From Dermacentor variabilis (taxonomy: Eukaryota; Arthropoda; Arachnida; Ixodida; Ixodidae), in NCBI RefSeq assembly GCF_050947875.1, contig NC_134568.1:254703778-254767777 (forward strand): a stretch of DNA of 64,000 nt, given 5' to 3'. Position 1 is the first letter of the stretch. Each line of letters begins with the position of its first letter. Below, one piece after another: positions 22,972-33,682 of the stretch. The position numbers were made by a program, and so were the translations under genes. The notes under the pieces are model-generated. The model was given only the letters and a program-made list of their open reading frames with translations. It was not told the origin of the DNA and made no database searches.

Positions 22972-23394
22972 ATAGAAGCCAATGATGTGGCTAATGAATA
23001 ATTATAAGTAGTGCTTCTACGAGTGTTTAAAGTTGCGCTCCACCTTTACAGCCTCCCACACTTCTACCGATCAGACAATCAGCATGCGCGCGTGGCACGA
23101 TCAAGTGTAAATCTGCAGGCGTAGTCGCGCCAGTGTTATGTGAATCGACGTGGAAGCGTGTCATCACCGACGAGCGTTAAGGTTGCGGGTAATGCCTATT
23201 GCAGAACGTTCAAGGGCTATAAAATATATGGACAAGTAAGCTTTAAGCGTTGTTGCTGCGTCCTCTTGCTTGTCCACGTCCTCTTGCTTGTCCGTGTCCT
23301 TTATTGTACTTGAACGTTCTTCAGCATGTCATTACCATTGCCGAGTAGTCTCAGACGGTTCACCCATCGCAACCTGAAGTCGCTGATTTCGTAA
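22747..23394. other. No gene recognised
   Basis: Contains an (AAAT)n tract (below) and a twice-repeated 17-bp motif GTCC(A/G)(C/T)GTCCTCTTGCTT near 23258-23300. No gene or known element identified. Confidence 0.45.
22934..22975. repeat. (AAAT)n microsatellite
   Basis: About ten uninterrupted AAAT units. Confidence 0.95.
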
Positions 23395-23843
23395 GCCACC
23401 TCTTCTCCTTTAGGGTAAGGATGCCATTTTTGTATCTATCGTCACCCATGTGCGCTAAGTGTAGACCTGAAGACACCATCGATCATCCCCTGTGCCACTG
23501 TTCCCGCTTCGACAAACAACGACCTACTCACCGTGTGTCTTGAGCAGACTGGGCGACCGGCTTTTTCGTAGAAGCGGTCTTGCGAGCCTCGCCTCCCATC
23601 TCATCAGCCCAGAAGGCCACTCGCACACTTCTACAGTATACGAAGGCGGCAGAGTTGAGTGCCTGACAGTAGGTACGTTGGCACCTTGCTTAGTGCGTGT
23701 GAATGAGCTGAACTCATGTGTGTACTCTGGCTCTTTCTTTCACCTCCTCATCCCCATCCCCACACGTAGGGCAGCAAACTTGACACAATCTAGGTAACCT
23801 TCCTGTCTTCCCTTCTCCCCCTCTCCCTGTCTGTCTCCCCACA
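23395..23843 (+). mobile_element. I-group LINE 3' end, plus strand
   Basis: A plus-strand LINE remnant: MPFLYLSSPMCAKCRPEDTI then DHPLCHCSRFDKQRPT is the C-terminal zinc motif, with the same spacing as in the copy at 21630. It is followed by a degraded SSAQKATRTLLQYTKAAELSA tail. The 3' UTR contains GGGCAGCAAAC and TAGGTAACCTTCCTGTC, a variant of the family terminus, and runs into C/T-rich sequence. RNase H and everything upstream are missing. Confidence 0.75.
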
Positions 23844-24096
23844 CTGCTCGAGGGATGCCACTGGAGCCATATCCCTTCTTCGACCCGTGTTCACTTGCGT
23901 CTTCGTGTGATCCTCTGTGTTGTTTGACTTTTTCTGCATAGAATTTCAGTAGCTTTGAGAAGCTGTTAATAATAATAAAGAGAACTGCGCCGTAAAACAC
24001 GGTGCAACTGAACGATATAGAGACGCGCACGTGACCGTCATGATCTTAAAGAAGGATAGAAAGTAAAGCAATGAAGGGGGCTAGTTGGTGAACGTT

Positions 24097-24240
24097 CATG
24101 GTTATATTGCGCTCAGTTTTACAAACACGATATTAAGGAAGGACAGGACGTGGACGGACGAAGCGCAATTGCGCTTCGTCCGTCCACGTCCTGTCCTTCC
24201 TTAATATCATGTTTGTCAAACTGAGCGCAATATAACCATG
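24097..24240. repeat. 144-bp near-perfect palindrome, no spacer
   Basis: The first 72 bases (starting CATGGTTATATTGCGCTC) are followed directly by their reverse complement; the centre GCAATTGC lies at 24168/24169. I count two mismatches across the 72-bp arms. As RNA or single-stranded DNA this would form a continuous hairpin. There is no reading frame, and no target duplication was found. Confidence 0.95.
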
Positions 24241-24313
24241 AAGGATAGAAAGGTGGGAACAAGCACAAATCAGTCTACGAAAAGCTTCCACAACTGTCGT
24301 TTGTTTTTCTTTC

Positions 24314-24317
24314 ATAA

Positions 24318-24376
<59 letters not shown>

Positions 24377-24378
24377 AA
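24314..24378. repeat. (AAAT)n microsatellite
   Basis: About sixteen uninterrupted AAAT/ATAA units. Minus-strand LFIY-repeat frames are artefacts. Confidence 0.96.
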
Positions 24379-24629
24379 TTCCTGGCCTCTCTGGATTAGC
24401 AAACACGTATTGCAAAGCATGTAAGCACGAAAGAAACAATTGATTAAGGGTAGTGAACGATAACAGAACATCACAAACGTACGTGCATGCTAAAAACCAC
24501 GCCTCGTGGAGAAAGGGTCGACGATAAGACTGCCTTCTTTTGCGAATTTCCCTTTTTTGTCTGTCTGCGTTTTGGGCGTCCACCATCACACCACATGACG
24601 TACTGCTCGCGGCAAGCCCTCTCTCCCCC

Positions 24630-25360
24630 CACGGTGGCCGCTCGGGGCAGCGGTCGAGTGCGACCCGGAGGCTACATCACCTCCCCCTGCGGGCAGACAA
24701 GGGTGGCATGGAGGGGGGGGGGGGGCGGCGGCCCGGGCGGACCTGGCTGACCGGCCTCCCGGAACGCGGCCGGACACAATGGCGGCGGCGCAAACAAGAG
24801 CGGTCGCTCACCCGGCGGCGGCGGCTGGCGAGCGTCCGGGACCGGTGGCCGATCAGCCGATACAGTTCGCCCGGCGACCCCGAGGGGTCGGTCCGCCCAC
24901 ACCCCGTTTATCACGCCCGGGGCCTCGAGACCCTGGGGCCTCCATATCGAGGGCCGCCATCGCACGCGCGCGCAACCATAAGGGGGGCTATCGAGATGCG
25001 CCCCACCGATATCAGCCGCTCGCTGCAGCGCTCGGACTTCCCGCGCGCACCTTTATCGCTCTGGACTGCGGTGCGAGCGCGCGCGCGCGCGCGCGCGTGC
25101 GACACTGATCAGGGCCGCGGATGAACGCGCCGCTGCGGCGAGCGCGCTCCGACCACGCGGCATAACGGCTTGCACGTGGCAGGCACTGGCGCCGTGGCTG
25201 CGCGCACCCTCCGGCAGAATGCTGCGCCGGAGCAGGCGGCGATCGCCTCGGGAGCAGCTGGGCCCCACCGCTCTCATCCACGGTTCCGCGGGGCAGGCGG
25301 ACATCACGCGCCCGGCTCGCGTGCAAACACGCCCCGCGCATGTGGGGAGGGGGGAGTCAT
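24630..25360. promoter_or_regulatory. GC-rich, CpG-dense island
   Basis: The segment is strikingly rich in G, C and CpG compared with both flanks. It includes a poly-G run (24711-24724), repeated GGCGGCGG blocks and a GC-alternating tract (about 25077-25097). Such islands can mark promoters, and the bend to AT-rich DNA on both sides is sharp. No splice-linked exon or transcription start could be demonstrated. Overlapping open frames on both strands follow from the low stop-codon frequency of GC-rich DNA. Confidence 0.4.
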
Positions 25361-25659
25361 CCGCATTTGTCCTCCGCGCTATCTTTATCGCTGGTCTCGT
25401 GCTTTTATGCGTGATAGTTAGCAAGCTCGTTCCCCTCCCGCTGGTTGTTGCCGGCGCTGCTTGCTCCTGTTTCGTCGTGAGCGCGCACCGAGACTCCATG
25501 CAGCCGCGTGAACAAGTTGAGCGCGCGTGGGATAGAAACATTCTTTGTATACACCGCGGCGGGAGCTTGAACGTAAAAATCGGTGGTCCGTGGAGGTGCA
25601 TGGACGATAGCACGGTGGCATGTTCATGCGGGATAAGAAATAGAGTGCAGCAGCAATAA
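25219..25659 (+). CDS. Hypothetical 146-residue ORF, low support
   Basis: I do not recognise this frame. It opens in the GC-rich island, is Arg-rich at the start (MLRRSRRRSPREQ), and has a hydrophobic stretch at about residues 50-87 (FIAGLVLLCVIVSKLV, then PLPLVVAGAACSCFVV) that could form one or two membrane segments. It ends in a Cys-rich tail (CSCGIRNRVQQQ). The stop TAA at 25657-25659 overlaps an AATAAA (25655-25660). The combination of CpG island, open frame and polyadenylation-like signal is suggestive. However, GC-rich DNA often yields chance frames, and overlapping frames of similar length exist on the minus strand. Treat as speculative. Confidence 0.15.
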   Translation: MLRRSRRRSPREQLGPTALIHGSAGQADITRPARVQTRPAHVGRGESSAFVLRAIFIAGLVLLCVIVSKLVPLPLVVAGAACSCFVVSAHRDSMQPREQVERAWDRNILCIHRGGSLNVKIGGPWRCMDDSTVACSCGIRNRVQQQ

Positions 25660-25660
25660 A

Positions 25661-26233
25661 TGGCCATAGTTATGGCAGGAAATTCTAGATTATGGTGTTT
25701 CTAATAGTGCATCGGCTGGAGGATTTATTAGCAATGAAGTTCAGCAATTTTTGGCCAATTGGAGGAATCGCAAATTTACTATCGTCGCCTATGTCGACTT
25801 TTATGCCCTCGAGAAAGGGCGGCGAAAAAGAATACAGCAGTGGGAAATGTGGAAAGTGAATGTCGGTGGCATTGTTATTACTTGACACGAACATACATAA
25901 AAATAGCAATGCGATCACTAAATTTGTGCTAAGTGACTCGTGGTAGCCGTGAATATAAGCTTCCTTAAACCTCCTGCAAAGTGTTGAGAGTCGACTCTAA
26001 TTTGATTACAGTAAATCCGTTCCCTTTCTCGTCATGTGACGATGAGTAGCCGGCAACACTTTATGGTGCCAAAATGTACTGATATATTCAAGTTAACAAT
26101 AAAAGAAACCAGTGGAGAAAAGAGGCTTCTGTATTGTTGTCGAGGTAACGTCGACTATTAGACTTCGCAAATTCGCAACCCCAACACGGGGGACAAACTT
26201 GAAAGGCATAAACTTCAGGAAGTCGTAAAGTGA
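25661..26233. other. No gene recognised
   Basis: AT-richer DNA between the island and the next LINE. Only short frames; no known repeat. Confidence 0.45.
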
Positions 26234-26479
26234 AGAGAGAGAGAGAGAGAAAGAGAGAGAGAGGAAAGTCAGGGAGGTTAACCAGAGGCGAGTTTCGGGT
26301 TTGCTACCCCCACTGGGGGGGGGGGGGGTATAGGTGATGCAAAGAAGACGAAAAGAGAAAAATACGAAGAAAAAAAAACAGGAACACGTAACAGGAACGG
26401 CGTTCCAATCACAGGCGTTCACACAGGCCGGTCGATCTCAGGAAGCGCAGTCGAGCTTGCACGGCCTTCTGATGCGATG

Positions 26480-27346
26480 TTAACTCGCGTCGATGTGGCA
26501 AAATTCTTTTTTCCGACAGATGGCTGGCCGTCCAACTGCTTCAGCACCACGGAAAGCTATTGTCTCTGCACACTGTACTGCGGGCACTGGCAAAGAACAT
26601 GAATTGTTTACGCGTCGCCGCAATCGCCACATGCTGCGGCGTCGCCCATCCCTATGCGAAACGCGTAGGCATTGGTGAACGCGACACCCAACCATAGCCT
26701 GCACAAAAGGGTTGTGTTTCTTCGGAGAAGTCTTGGTGGAAGTTGGAGGCTTAAGGTTGTATACAGTGTGTACAAACGGGCGTGCATGAAATGTGGTTCA
26801 TTCCACTCTGATGTCATGTATTGGCGTGCAAGTAGGCGGAGCATCCTTGCAGCGTCTATCCTAGACAGCGAGATTGATAGGTGGTTTCTACATGAGCTGA
26901 ACAAGCAGCTTGATCGGCACGTTCATTGCCGATGATACCACACTGACACGGTAGCCAATGAAAAAGTATTTCATGTCCTTTCTCAGTCAGGTGGTGTATG
27001 GTCTCTGGGATTTCAAATACCAACTGTTCATGCAGACCGCGCCGCAAGGATAGCTGACTGCCATCTTTGAGTCGCAGGAAATCGACCACTTCTGTGTTGG
27101 TTCGTCATTAATAAAGTGTAGTGCGACACGAAACGCTGCGAGTTCTGCTGCCATCGACGTTGTCAAGTGAGACGTCTTCAACTTGATGGTGGCTTTTGCT
27201 GGAATGACGACAGCTGTTCGCCAGGACGGAGCCGTCGGTGTATATGTGGGTGTAATTCCGGTACTTCTCATATAAGAGGAGTAAGTTAAGCTGTTTATTA
27301 GCTGGCGATGGCATATCTGCCATGTTAGGTCCCTTGGACCTAACAC
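26480..27346 (-). pseudogene. I-group LINE RNase H and zinc tail (nested copy)
   Basis: Broken frames give, downward: THIYTDGSVLANSCR (27245 region, first catalytic Asp present in one frame), TTSMAAELAAFRVALHF (Glu), WSISCDSKMAVSYP (Asp present; usual AL replaced by MAV) and LFHWLPCQCGIIGNERADQAA (GH of the usual PGHCG replaced by CQ). The C-terminal half PPRLLRRNTTLLCRLWLGVA and ACGDCGDA follow. The order matches the complete RNase H of the family, but at least three frames are needed. It belongs with the RT at 27433-28554. Confidence 0.82.
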
Positions 27347-27432
27347 TTTGTATATATAGCACGTAGGCGTCTCTTACTTGCGGTAGTCAATGCTGGCAAA
27401 CTGTACGGCAACAAGCCCAGAAAAAGTACCCT

Positions 27433-28554
27433 CTATAGTTGCAGCATAGCGCTTGTGGACATTCCCCAGTACTTTCCTGCGAAGCACTTCAAGAGGTGAC
27501 AGATGCCTGTCAATCGCTTTTTCGTGTACAATACATGGGGGCTCCATGAGATGTCTCTGTCAATTATGATACCCAATAATTTGTATGACCACACAGATGG
27601 TATCTTCTGCCCATTGATTAATAGACTGTAGTGCGTCATGGGCTTACGCACAAATGCCACAAGTGCACATTTACCAGATAAAATCACCAGGCCTTGATTG
27701 CGGAGGTAGATATTAGTCTGAGTTGTAACTTTTTAGAGCCTTGCGTGCACCTGCAGGCGTATTGCTCCAGACGCCCAAACGCATATGTCGTCCGCACAGA
27801 TCGATAATTTAACTGCGCTTGGAAGGTGATCAAGGAGACAGATCAGCGTGAGGTTGAACAACGTAGGGCTCAGTACGTCGGCCTGGGGGTCGCCAATGCA
27901 GTTGTAATATAAAGAAGTGTGGCCGTTTTCGGTGCTTACAAAGAAAGATGGCATAGAGAGATAGATGTGTATCCATCGAAACACACGACCATGGACCGAT
28001 GCCTACCTCTTCGAGAGCGACGAGGATGGCTTCATGTGTAACGTTGTCGTACGCCCTTTTGACGTCGAGGAAGCAAGAAATGCAGACACGTCCACGTCAT
28101 TTTTGGTGCTGAACCTAGGTACAACCAGGTCGACGACATTATCAATATATGAGCGGCCCCGCTGAAAGCCTGCTATGTCATCTGGGTAGGCATTGTGGTA
28201 TTCCAAGTACCACTCCACGGGTCCGAGGATCACCCTCTCCATCACTTTGCTCACACAGCTCGCCAATGCGATCGGGCGATACCATGAAAGCGCCAACGGA
28301 GACTTGCCAGGCTTCAGTAACGGTACTACACAACTAGTCTTTCAGCTTGTGGGAAGTGTGCCAGCTCGCCAGGATTCATTATACATATCAAGCGGCGCAA
28401 TGCTCTCCCGTTCACCAAGATGACACAGAGCTCTGTAAGAAATCCCGTGAGATCCTGGTGATGACGTACGTCTGCACAAAGCAAGTCCTGCCTTTAGTTC
28501 ATGGATGGAAAATTGTAGAAGCATGCGGGGATCACGTGGTTGGGGAAAGCACAC
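27433..28554 (-). pseudogene. I-group LINE reverse transcriptase (nested copy)
   Basis: Motifs in element order (descending): HELKAGLALCRRTSSPGSHG (motif 0, 28500 region), WYRPIALASCVSKVMERVIL (fingers), AGFQRGRSYIDNV, a damaged motif A region, DPQADVLSPTLFNLTL (motif B; usual Q-G-G changed to Q-A-D), LSICADDICVWASG (motif C, with C in place of the common Y of YADD) and HYSLLINGQKIPSVWSYK with LLGIIIDRDISWSPHV (thumb). The same ICADDICV box recurs in the plus-strand copy at 41590, so the C is a subfamily trait and not a new mutation. Multiple frameshifts make it inactive. Confidence 0.85.
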
Positions 28555-28898
28555 GGAATGTGATAAGTTGTTGGAAGCTGTGAGTTGCCTGGATAATCTG
28601 GCGCAGAAGTTTTCTGCGACTTGAATATCTGGTCGCTGCTGGAAGAAAGCCAGAGCCTTGAATGGAGACCGCTGTACGGGCGGTGTCCTGAGCCCTCGTA
28701 CCGTCCTTCTTAAGTGCGATAGGAGCTTACGAGGGTCTAGCGATTCACAGAAAGCAGTCCAGCGTTGTGGTTCCAGTTTATCTAACCGGCGCTGGCTCTT
28801 CTTTTGTAAGCGTCAAGCAGTCCATATATCGTGCATTGACTTCGTCCGTCGGTATCTACGTTCGGCAAGTCGCCGGATTGCTTGAAATCACTCTAATT

Positions 28899-29198
28899 CT
28901 ATATCAAATTCCGTGCATATCGAGAGCACATTATAGTACACGTATTGTCTAGCAATGTGCTCTTGATTGTGTCTTCCAAATTATTAAATAAATTACCTTG
29001 ACATAGGTCTTCCATAACAGATTGGAATTTGGGCGAGTCCGTTCTTTGGATTGCATCACTTGACTTCGAAGAGGACAGTCCTTTGATCTTGACATACTGC
29101 GTGGGATAATGGTCATTCCCGTGCTTTTTAATGTCCGTAAACCATCCAGTACGCCTGACGAGACTTCGTGAAACGAAGGCCAAGTCATGACAGCTGCT
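28899..29198 (-). pseudogene. I-group LINE endonuclease C-terminus (nested copy)
   Basis: Reads AAYSSCHDLAFVSRSLVRRT then GWFTDIKKHGNDHYPT, corresponding to the SCLDL and SDH blocks of LINE endonucleases (SDH is now NDH). It continues to the linker KSSDAIQRTDSPKFQSVM. The preceding block of the same domain (NDGSPTFL) is 3.1 kb away at about 32310, beyond the RTE insertion. Frames that run further up into Val/Met repeats read the RTE tail and are not part of this gene. Confidence 0.8.
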
Positions 29199-29230
29199 GT
29201 ATGCCGCCACCACCACCACCACCACCACCA

Positions 29231-29280
<50 letters not shown>

Positions 29281-29886
29281 TTCATCATCATAATCAGGAG
29301 CCTATTTTATGTCCACTGCAGGACGAAGGTCTCTCTCTGCGATCTCCATTTATCCTTGTCCTGCGCGAACAGATTCCAAGTTGCGCCTGCGAATTTCCGA
29401 ATTTCATCACCCCACCTAATTTCCTGTTATCATACACTGCGCGCTTCTTTTCTCTTGGCACCTGTTCTGTAACTCTAATGGTCCACCGGCTACCTATCCT
29501 ACGCATTACATGGCCTGCCCAGCTCCATTTCTTTCTATTAATGTCAATTAGAATGTCGGCTATTCCCGTTGGCTCTTTGATCGACACCTTTCTCTTTCTG
29601 TTTCTTAACGTAAGGTCTTACATTCTTCCATAGCTCTTTGTGCGATCCTTAACTTGTTCTCGAGCTTCTTCATCAACATCCAAGTTTCTGCCCCATATAT
29701 TAGCACTGGTAGAACACATTGATTGTACGCCTTTCGTTTCAATGATAGTGGTAAGCTTCCGGTCAGGATCTGGCAATGTCTGCCCTATGCACTCCAACCC
29801 ATTTCTATTCCTCTGCAAATTTCCTTATCATGATCATGGTCCCTTGCGAGTAATTGACCTAGGTAAACCTACATCTTCACAGACTC

Positions 29887-31019
29887 TCAAGGCTGATTGG
29901 CGATCCTGAAGTCTTGTTCTCTTGCCAGGCTGCTGAGCATTATTTTTTTCTTCTGCATATTAATCTTCAACCCCACTCTTACATTTTCTCTGTTAAGGTC
30001 CTCAATAATTTGTTGTAATTTGTGCCCACTGTTGCTGAACAGGACAATGTCATCTGTAAACCGAAGGTTGCTGAGATATTCGTTGCTGATCCTTACTTCT
30101 AAGCCTTCCCAGTTTAATAGCTTGAATACTTCCAAGCATGCAGAGCATAGCATAGGAGCGATTGTGTCCCTTGTCTGACCACTTTCTTTATAGGTATATT
30201 TCTACTTTTCTTGAGGAGAATCAAGGTAGCTGTGGAATCTTTGTAGATATCTTCCAAGATATTCACGTAAGCCTCATGTACTCCTTGATTACGTAATGCC
30301 TCTATGAGTGCTGGTATCTCTACTGAATAAAATGTCTTTTCATAATCTATGAAAGCGATATAGAGAGGTTGATTGTACTCTGCAGATTTCTTGATTACCT
30401 GAATGATGACCACGATCTGATCCATTGTAGAGCATCTCTTCCTGAAGCCAGCCTGTTCTCTTGGTCAACTGAAGTCAAATGTTGCCCGTATTCTATTAGA
30501 AATTACCCTGGTGAATATTTTATACAATACTGGAAGTAAGCTAATGGGCCTATAATTTTTCAATTCTTTAACGTCTCCCTTTTTGTGGATTAGTGTAATG
30601 TTGGCATTCTTCCAGCTCTCTGGGACCCTTGAAGTCGTGAGACATTTCGTATGAAGGGCCGCAAGCCTTTCGAGCATGATATCGCCTCCACCTTTGATTA
30701 AATCTACTGCTATTCCATTCTCTCCTGTCGCTTTTCCCCGTATCACGTCTTGCAAGGCCCTTCTAATTCCATCGCTGGTTACAGAAGGGGTCTCTGTATC
30801 CTGTTCATTACTGCTTCGAATGGAGCTATCGTGGCTGCTCTGAGTACTGTACAGGTCACTATAAAATTCTTCCACTGCTTTTACTGTATATTCGAAATCG
30901 CTGATGATATTACCCTGCTTATCTTTCGGTGCGTACATCTTGGCTTGTCCTACGCCAAGTTTTCTTCTCACTGACTTCATGCTGCGCCCATTTTTTTCCG
31001 CTTCCTCAGTCTTTCTCAC
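29887..31019 (-). pseudogene. RTE reverse transcriptase (copy 3)
   Basis: Split over several frames. GKATGENGIAVDLIKGGG (motif 0), NANITLIHKKGDVKELKNY with RPISLLPVLYKIFTRVISN (fingers), LYIAFIDYEKTFYSVE (motif A; the usual KAFDSVE has become KTFYSVE, losing a conserved Asp), and LRFTDDIVLFSNSG (motif C, FADD changed to FTDD, both metal-binding Asp retained). A stop interrupts just after AT-FDFS near 30465. Closely related to copy 1. Inactive by frameshift and by the motif A change. Confidence 0.85.
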
Positions 31020-31488
31020 GTCATAATTTCGAATATCCCTAATTTATCCTTGTTGATCAGTTTTGATAGTTCCGCGAATTCTATCTGATCTTTTCAGTTG
31101 GACACTTTCATTCTTTGCCGTTTCTTTATTAGGTCCTTTGTTACTTGGGAGAGCTTGCCTACTGGTTGCTTTCGTACCTTGCCTCCCACTTCAATTGCTG
31201 CCTTTGAAGCCAACCTAGTTCCGGTTTCATTCATTAGCTCTATGTCGTCATCATCTCTCTGTTCTAAGGCTGAATGTCTGTTTGCGAGCACCAGCTTGAA
31301 TTGGTCTGATTTTACCCTCACTACGTCTAGGTTGGCCTGTTCATCTTAACTGATTTTAGGCTTTCTGTCTTCATGTTGAGGTAAATCCTAAATCTCACTA
31401 ACCTATGATCACTGCACTTTATTCTACCTAATACTTTTACATCCTGCACTATGCTGAGATCGGCAGAAATTAAGAAATCTGTTTCATT

Positions 31489-32237
31489 TCATGTTTCTCC
31501 ATTAGGGCTTTTCCAGGTCCACTTTCTGTTGCTACGCTTCCTGAAGAAGGTGTTGATTATTCGCAGCTTATTCCTTTCCGCGAATTCTACCAGCATCTCT
31601 TCTCTAGTGTTCCTAGAATCGACGGCGTAGTTGCTAACTGCTTGTTCACCAGCCTGCTTTTTGCCAACTTTTGCATTGAAGTCGCCCATGACTAGAGTAT
31701 ACCGAGTTTGCACTTTTCTCATCGCTAATCCAGAATATTCATAAAAATGTTCGACTTCTTCATCATCGTGAGTGGAGGTTGGAGCTCAGAGTTGCGTTAC
31801 GTTTATAGTATATCACCTATTTAGCTTTATTAAGACTTCTGCTACCCTCTCATTCATGCTGTATAAGTCGTCAATCTTGCCCGCTATGTACATACGGATA
31901 AGGAATCCTACGCCATATTGCTTTTCATCTGGCAGCTCTATATAGCAATATATTTGGCCTTATTCAGCACTTTATAAGCCTCACCCGTTCTTCTAATCTC
32001 GCTAAGGCCACTAATATCCCAAATAATGCCTGACAGTTCTTCAAAGTGTCCTGCTAAGCTAGCTTCACTCGAGAGGGTTCGTGTGTTGAAAGTTTCCAGG
32101 TTCAGTTTCCAGTGGCGGCCTGTCCGGGTCCAGAGATTCTTAGCCACCTCTGCTGCTTTGCAGGTCCGACCGCCACTTTGGTCAGGTGCTCCGCAGCCGC
32201 TGGGAACTGAGGGCCATGGGTATATTGAAGGAGTCAT
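31489..32237 (-). pseudogene. RTE apurinic-like endonuclease (copy 3)
   Basis: Two blocks of the target-nicking nuclease remain. N-terminal: WKLNLETFNTRTLSSEASLA and IIWDISGLSEIRRTGE (32000-32120), corresponding to the ATWNVRTL and the Glu-containing ETRW-type strands. Middle: YTLVMGDFNAKVGKKQAGE with NTFFRKRSNRKWTWKSPNGE (31500-31700), the GDFNA block. The segment between them (31723-31937) is out of frame, and the final SDH block is within 31330-31480 (…CSDHRLVRF-like, read from the minus strand at about 31400). Not functional. Confidence 0.8.
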
Positions 32238-32291
32238 GAGGGAGGTAGTGGCCGAATATTACACCAGGGAGGCCAATTCCTGTTATGGTGG

Positions 32292-33682
32292 AGCTGCTTA
32301 AAAATGTAGGACTGCCGTCATTTAAAACCCTGAGTTCGCTCTCGGGGGCAAATAATATCAAGCCATTGCCTTTCGCGTTGATTTTCGTACTTCATCAGAG
32401 TGTATGATGAACACTGAAGTCCACGATGATAATCCATGGATTAGGAGATGTTAACAGGATGTCTTGTAATCTTTTGTAATGAAAAATTTGATACGTAGGA
32501 GCCACCAACAGGGACGGTAGGTATTTTCTTCTCGACTGTTAAGCACACGTATCGGTTATCGTCATGAGGCGACAGAGGCTGAATAATGTAAGTGACGTCA
32601 CCGGGAATAAACACCATAACCTTGCTATTTTCACCAATGGTTTATAGCCTCACAGTCTGATTTAGTTCGATAAGTTCGTCTGGCAGATGACGAAGATGGG
32701 AAACTTGACGAACACGAACCATCGGAAATCAGCGATGCGCAGTCAGAGTCCCCGGGCATACAAATGGAAGAGTCTTGCTTTTCGGACCTCCTCCCGAAAA
32801 GATTCTTGCTGGTGAGCCATGGTTTACTGAAGGGCTGCCAGCACCGGATTTAGTGAGTCCAGTACTTGCAGTGCCCTTCAGGCTCACGGCGTGTGCGTGT
32901 TGTCCAGCAATACGCGAATGGCATTCATTAAGGATCGCAGTAGAGATGCTGCTTGCTGATCTGTATATTAATCCGATGGAGCAGCCTGCTGCACTGGATG
33001 CGGCACCTGCTGCTGCTCCTCCACAGGTCATGTACTTGGAAGCGTCGGCCATTCATTTGTGGAGAGACATTTCATAGTTTTCTGCCATCCAGCGCCAGTG
33101 TTTGCAGCGCTGTGAAGTGCATGTAACGTTGTTACTTGGAGAGGTAACGCATTTTTCGCAGCTGTTGCAGTCCTACGTGAGGACCGTTGACGGCGACGTC
33201 GTCTACGTCTCACTATTTCAGCGGCCTCGTTGAGGATGGAATTGTCCCTGAGCATTTGTTTAAGCACAGAAAATTATTTCCTAATCTTTGGGCAGTCTTT
33301 AGAAGAGGCACACTGAGCACTTTGACAGTTAGGGCACTTCAAAACAGTGGCATGGCAGTATTGTTCTGAGTGGGGCTGGCGCATCGGGGATACATGGCAG
33401 AATTTATGCAAACGCCCTTCACATGGCTGATTTTCTGGCAATTGTAACATTGCAGCGGTTTTGAAACAAACGGTCAAAGCGGGTGGCGGAAGTGGCCAAC
33501 CTTCACGAACGAGGGCAGGCAGTCACCCTTGAATGTTAATTTCACACAACGTCTTTTACCAAGATGCCTGGGGCGCATATTAACATTGTTCTAATTTGAT
33601 GGTTGTATGAGCCCTGGAAGCTCTGCAACCGGGGTCCCAATGATAATGTCATAAATTACTCCGACAATGGTGAAGTCATCAG
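32292..33682 (-). mobile_element. Nested-host I-group LINE, middle segment (EN N-terminus, ORF1 C-terminus)
   Basis: Continuation of the LINE at 26234-29198. Just beyond the RTE, frames read LNDGSPTFLSSS (about 32310) and PWIIIVDFSVHHTLW-like sequence (about 32410, a decayed PWII-GDFNAHH block), i.e. the endonuclease N-terminal half. Further up lies the end of ORF1 (33028-33267, Arg-rich) and the zinc-knuckle region. At 33683 the LINE is interrupted again by SINE sequence and resumes at 34540. Confidence 0.8.
33274..33682 (-). pseudogene. LINE ORF1 zinc-knuckle region (nested copy)
   Basis: ORF1 of I-group LINEs encodes a gag-like nucleic-acid binding protein. Here FTIVGVIYDIIIGTPVAELP and RRCVKLTFKGDCLPSFVKVG (33500-33670) are followed by the degraded Cys/His knuckles CHVSPMRQPHSEQYCHATVL and KCPNCQSAQCASSKDCPKIR (33280-33420). 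The matching block in the other large LINE is LNGVVYDVDLAILSSDL and CVKIVFKGNCLTSHVKGGHF (59870-60060). A frameshift separates the two halves. Confidence 0.78.

Larger units (their letters stand above)
26234..29198 (-). mobile_element. Nested-host I-group LINE, 3' segment (RNase H, RT, EN C-terminus)
   Basis: First of three pieces of one minus-strand LINE; the others are 32292-33682 and 34540-35108. The 3' end shows GGGAGGTTAACCAGA at about 26271-26285 and a (GA)n tract at 26234-26263, the family terminus. Upward follow zinc tail, RNase H, RT and the endonuclease C-terminus. The segment ends at the 7-bp duplication AGCTGCT (29192-29198), where an RTE is inserted; the LINE continues beyond the RTE at 32292. 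Many stops and frameshifts make it an old copy. Confidence 0.88.
29199..32291 (-). mobile_element. Near full-length RTE LINE inserted in an I-group LINE (copy 3)
   Basis: A 3.09-kb RTE on the minus strand flanked by AGCTGCT at 29192-29198 and 32292-32298. The 3' tail is ACC/ATC repeat (about 29205-29290), followed upward by the 3' UTR, C-terminal domain (SWAGHVMRRIGSRW), RT, the RT-proximal linker and an apurinic-like endonuclease. The first 60 codons, Pro/Gly-rich and preceding LNLETFNTRTL, fit the 5' region of RTE elements. It is the longest RTE copy here and shows what copy 1 has lost. The host LINE resumes exactly beyond both duplicated sites. Confidence 0.9.

Noticed and set aside
23740..24030. 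Minus-strand frame overlapping the LINE end
   Set aside because: A shadow of the plus-strand LINE 3' UTR.
26093..26422. Minus-strand frame with Phe/Leu/Ser-rich sequence
   Set aside because: It reads through the GA repeat and 3' UTR of a LINE.
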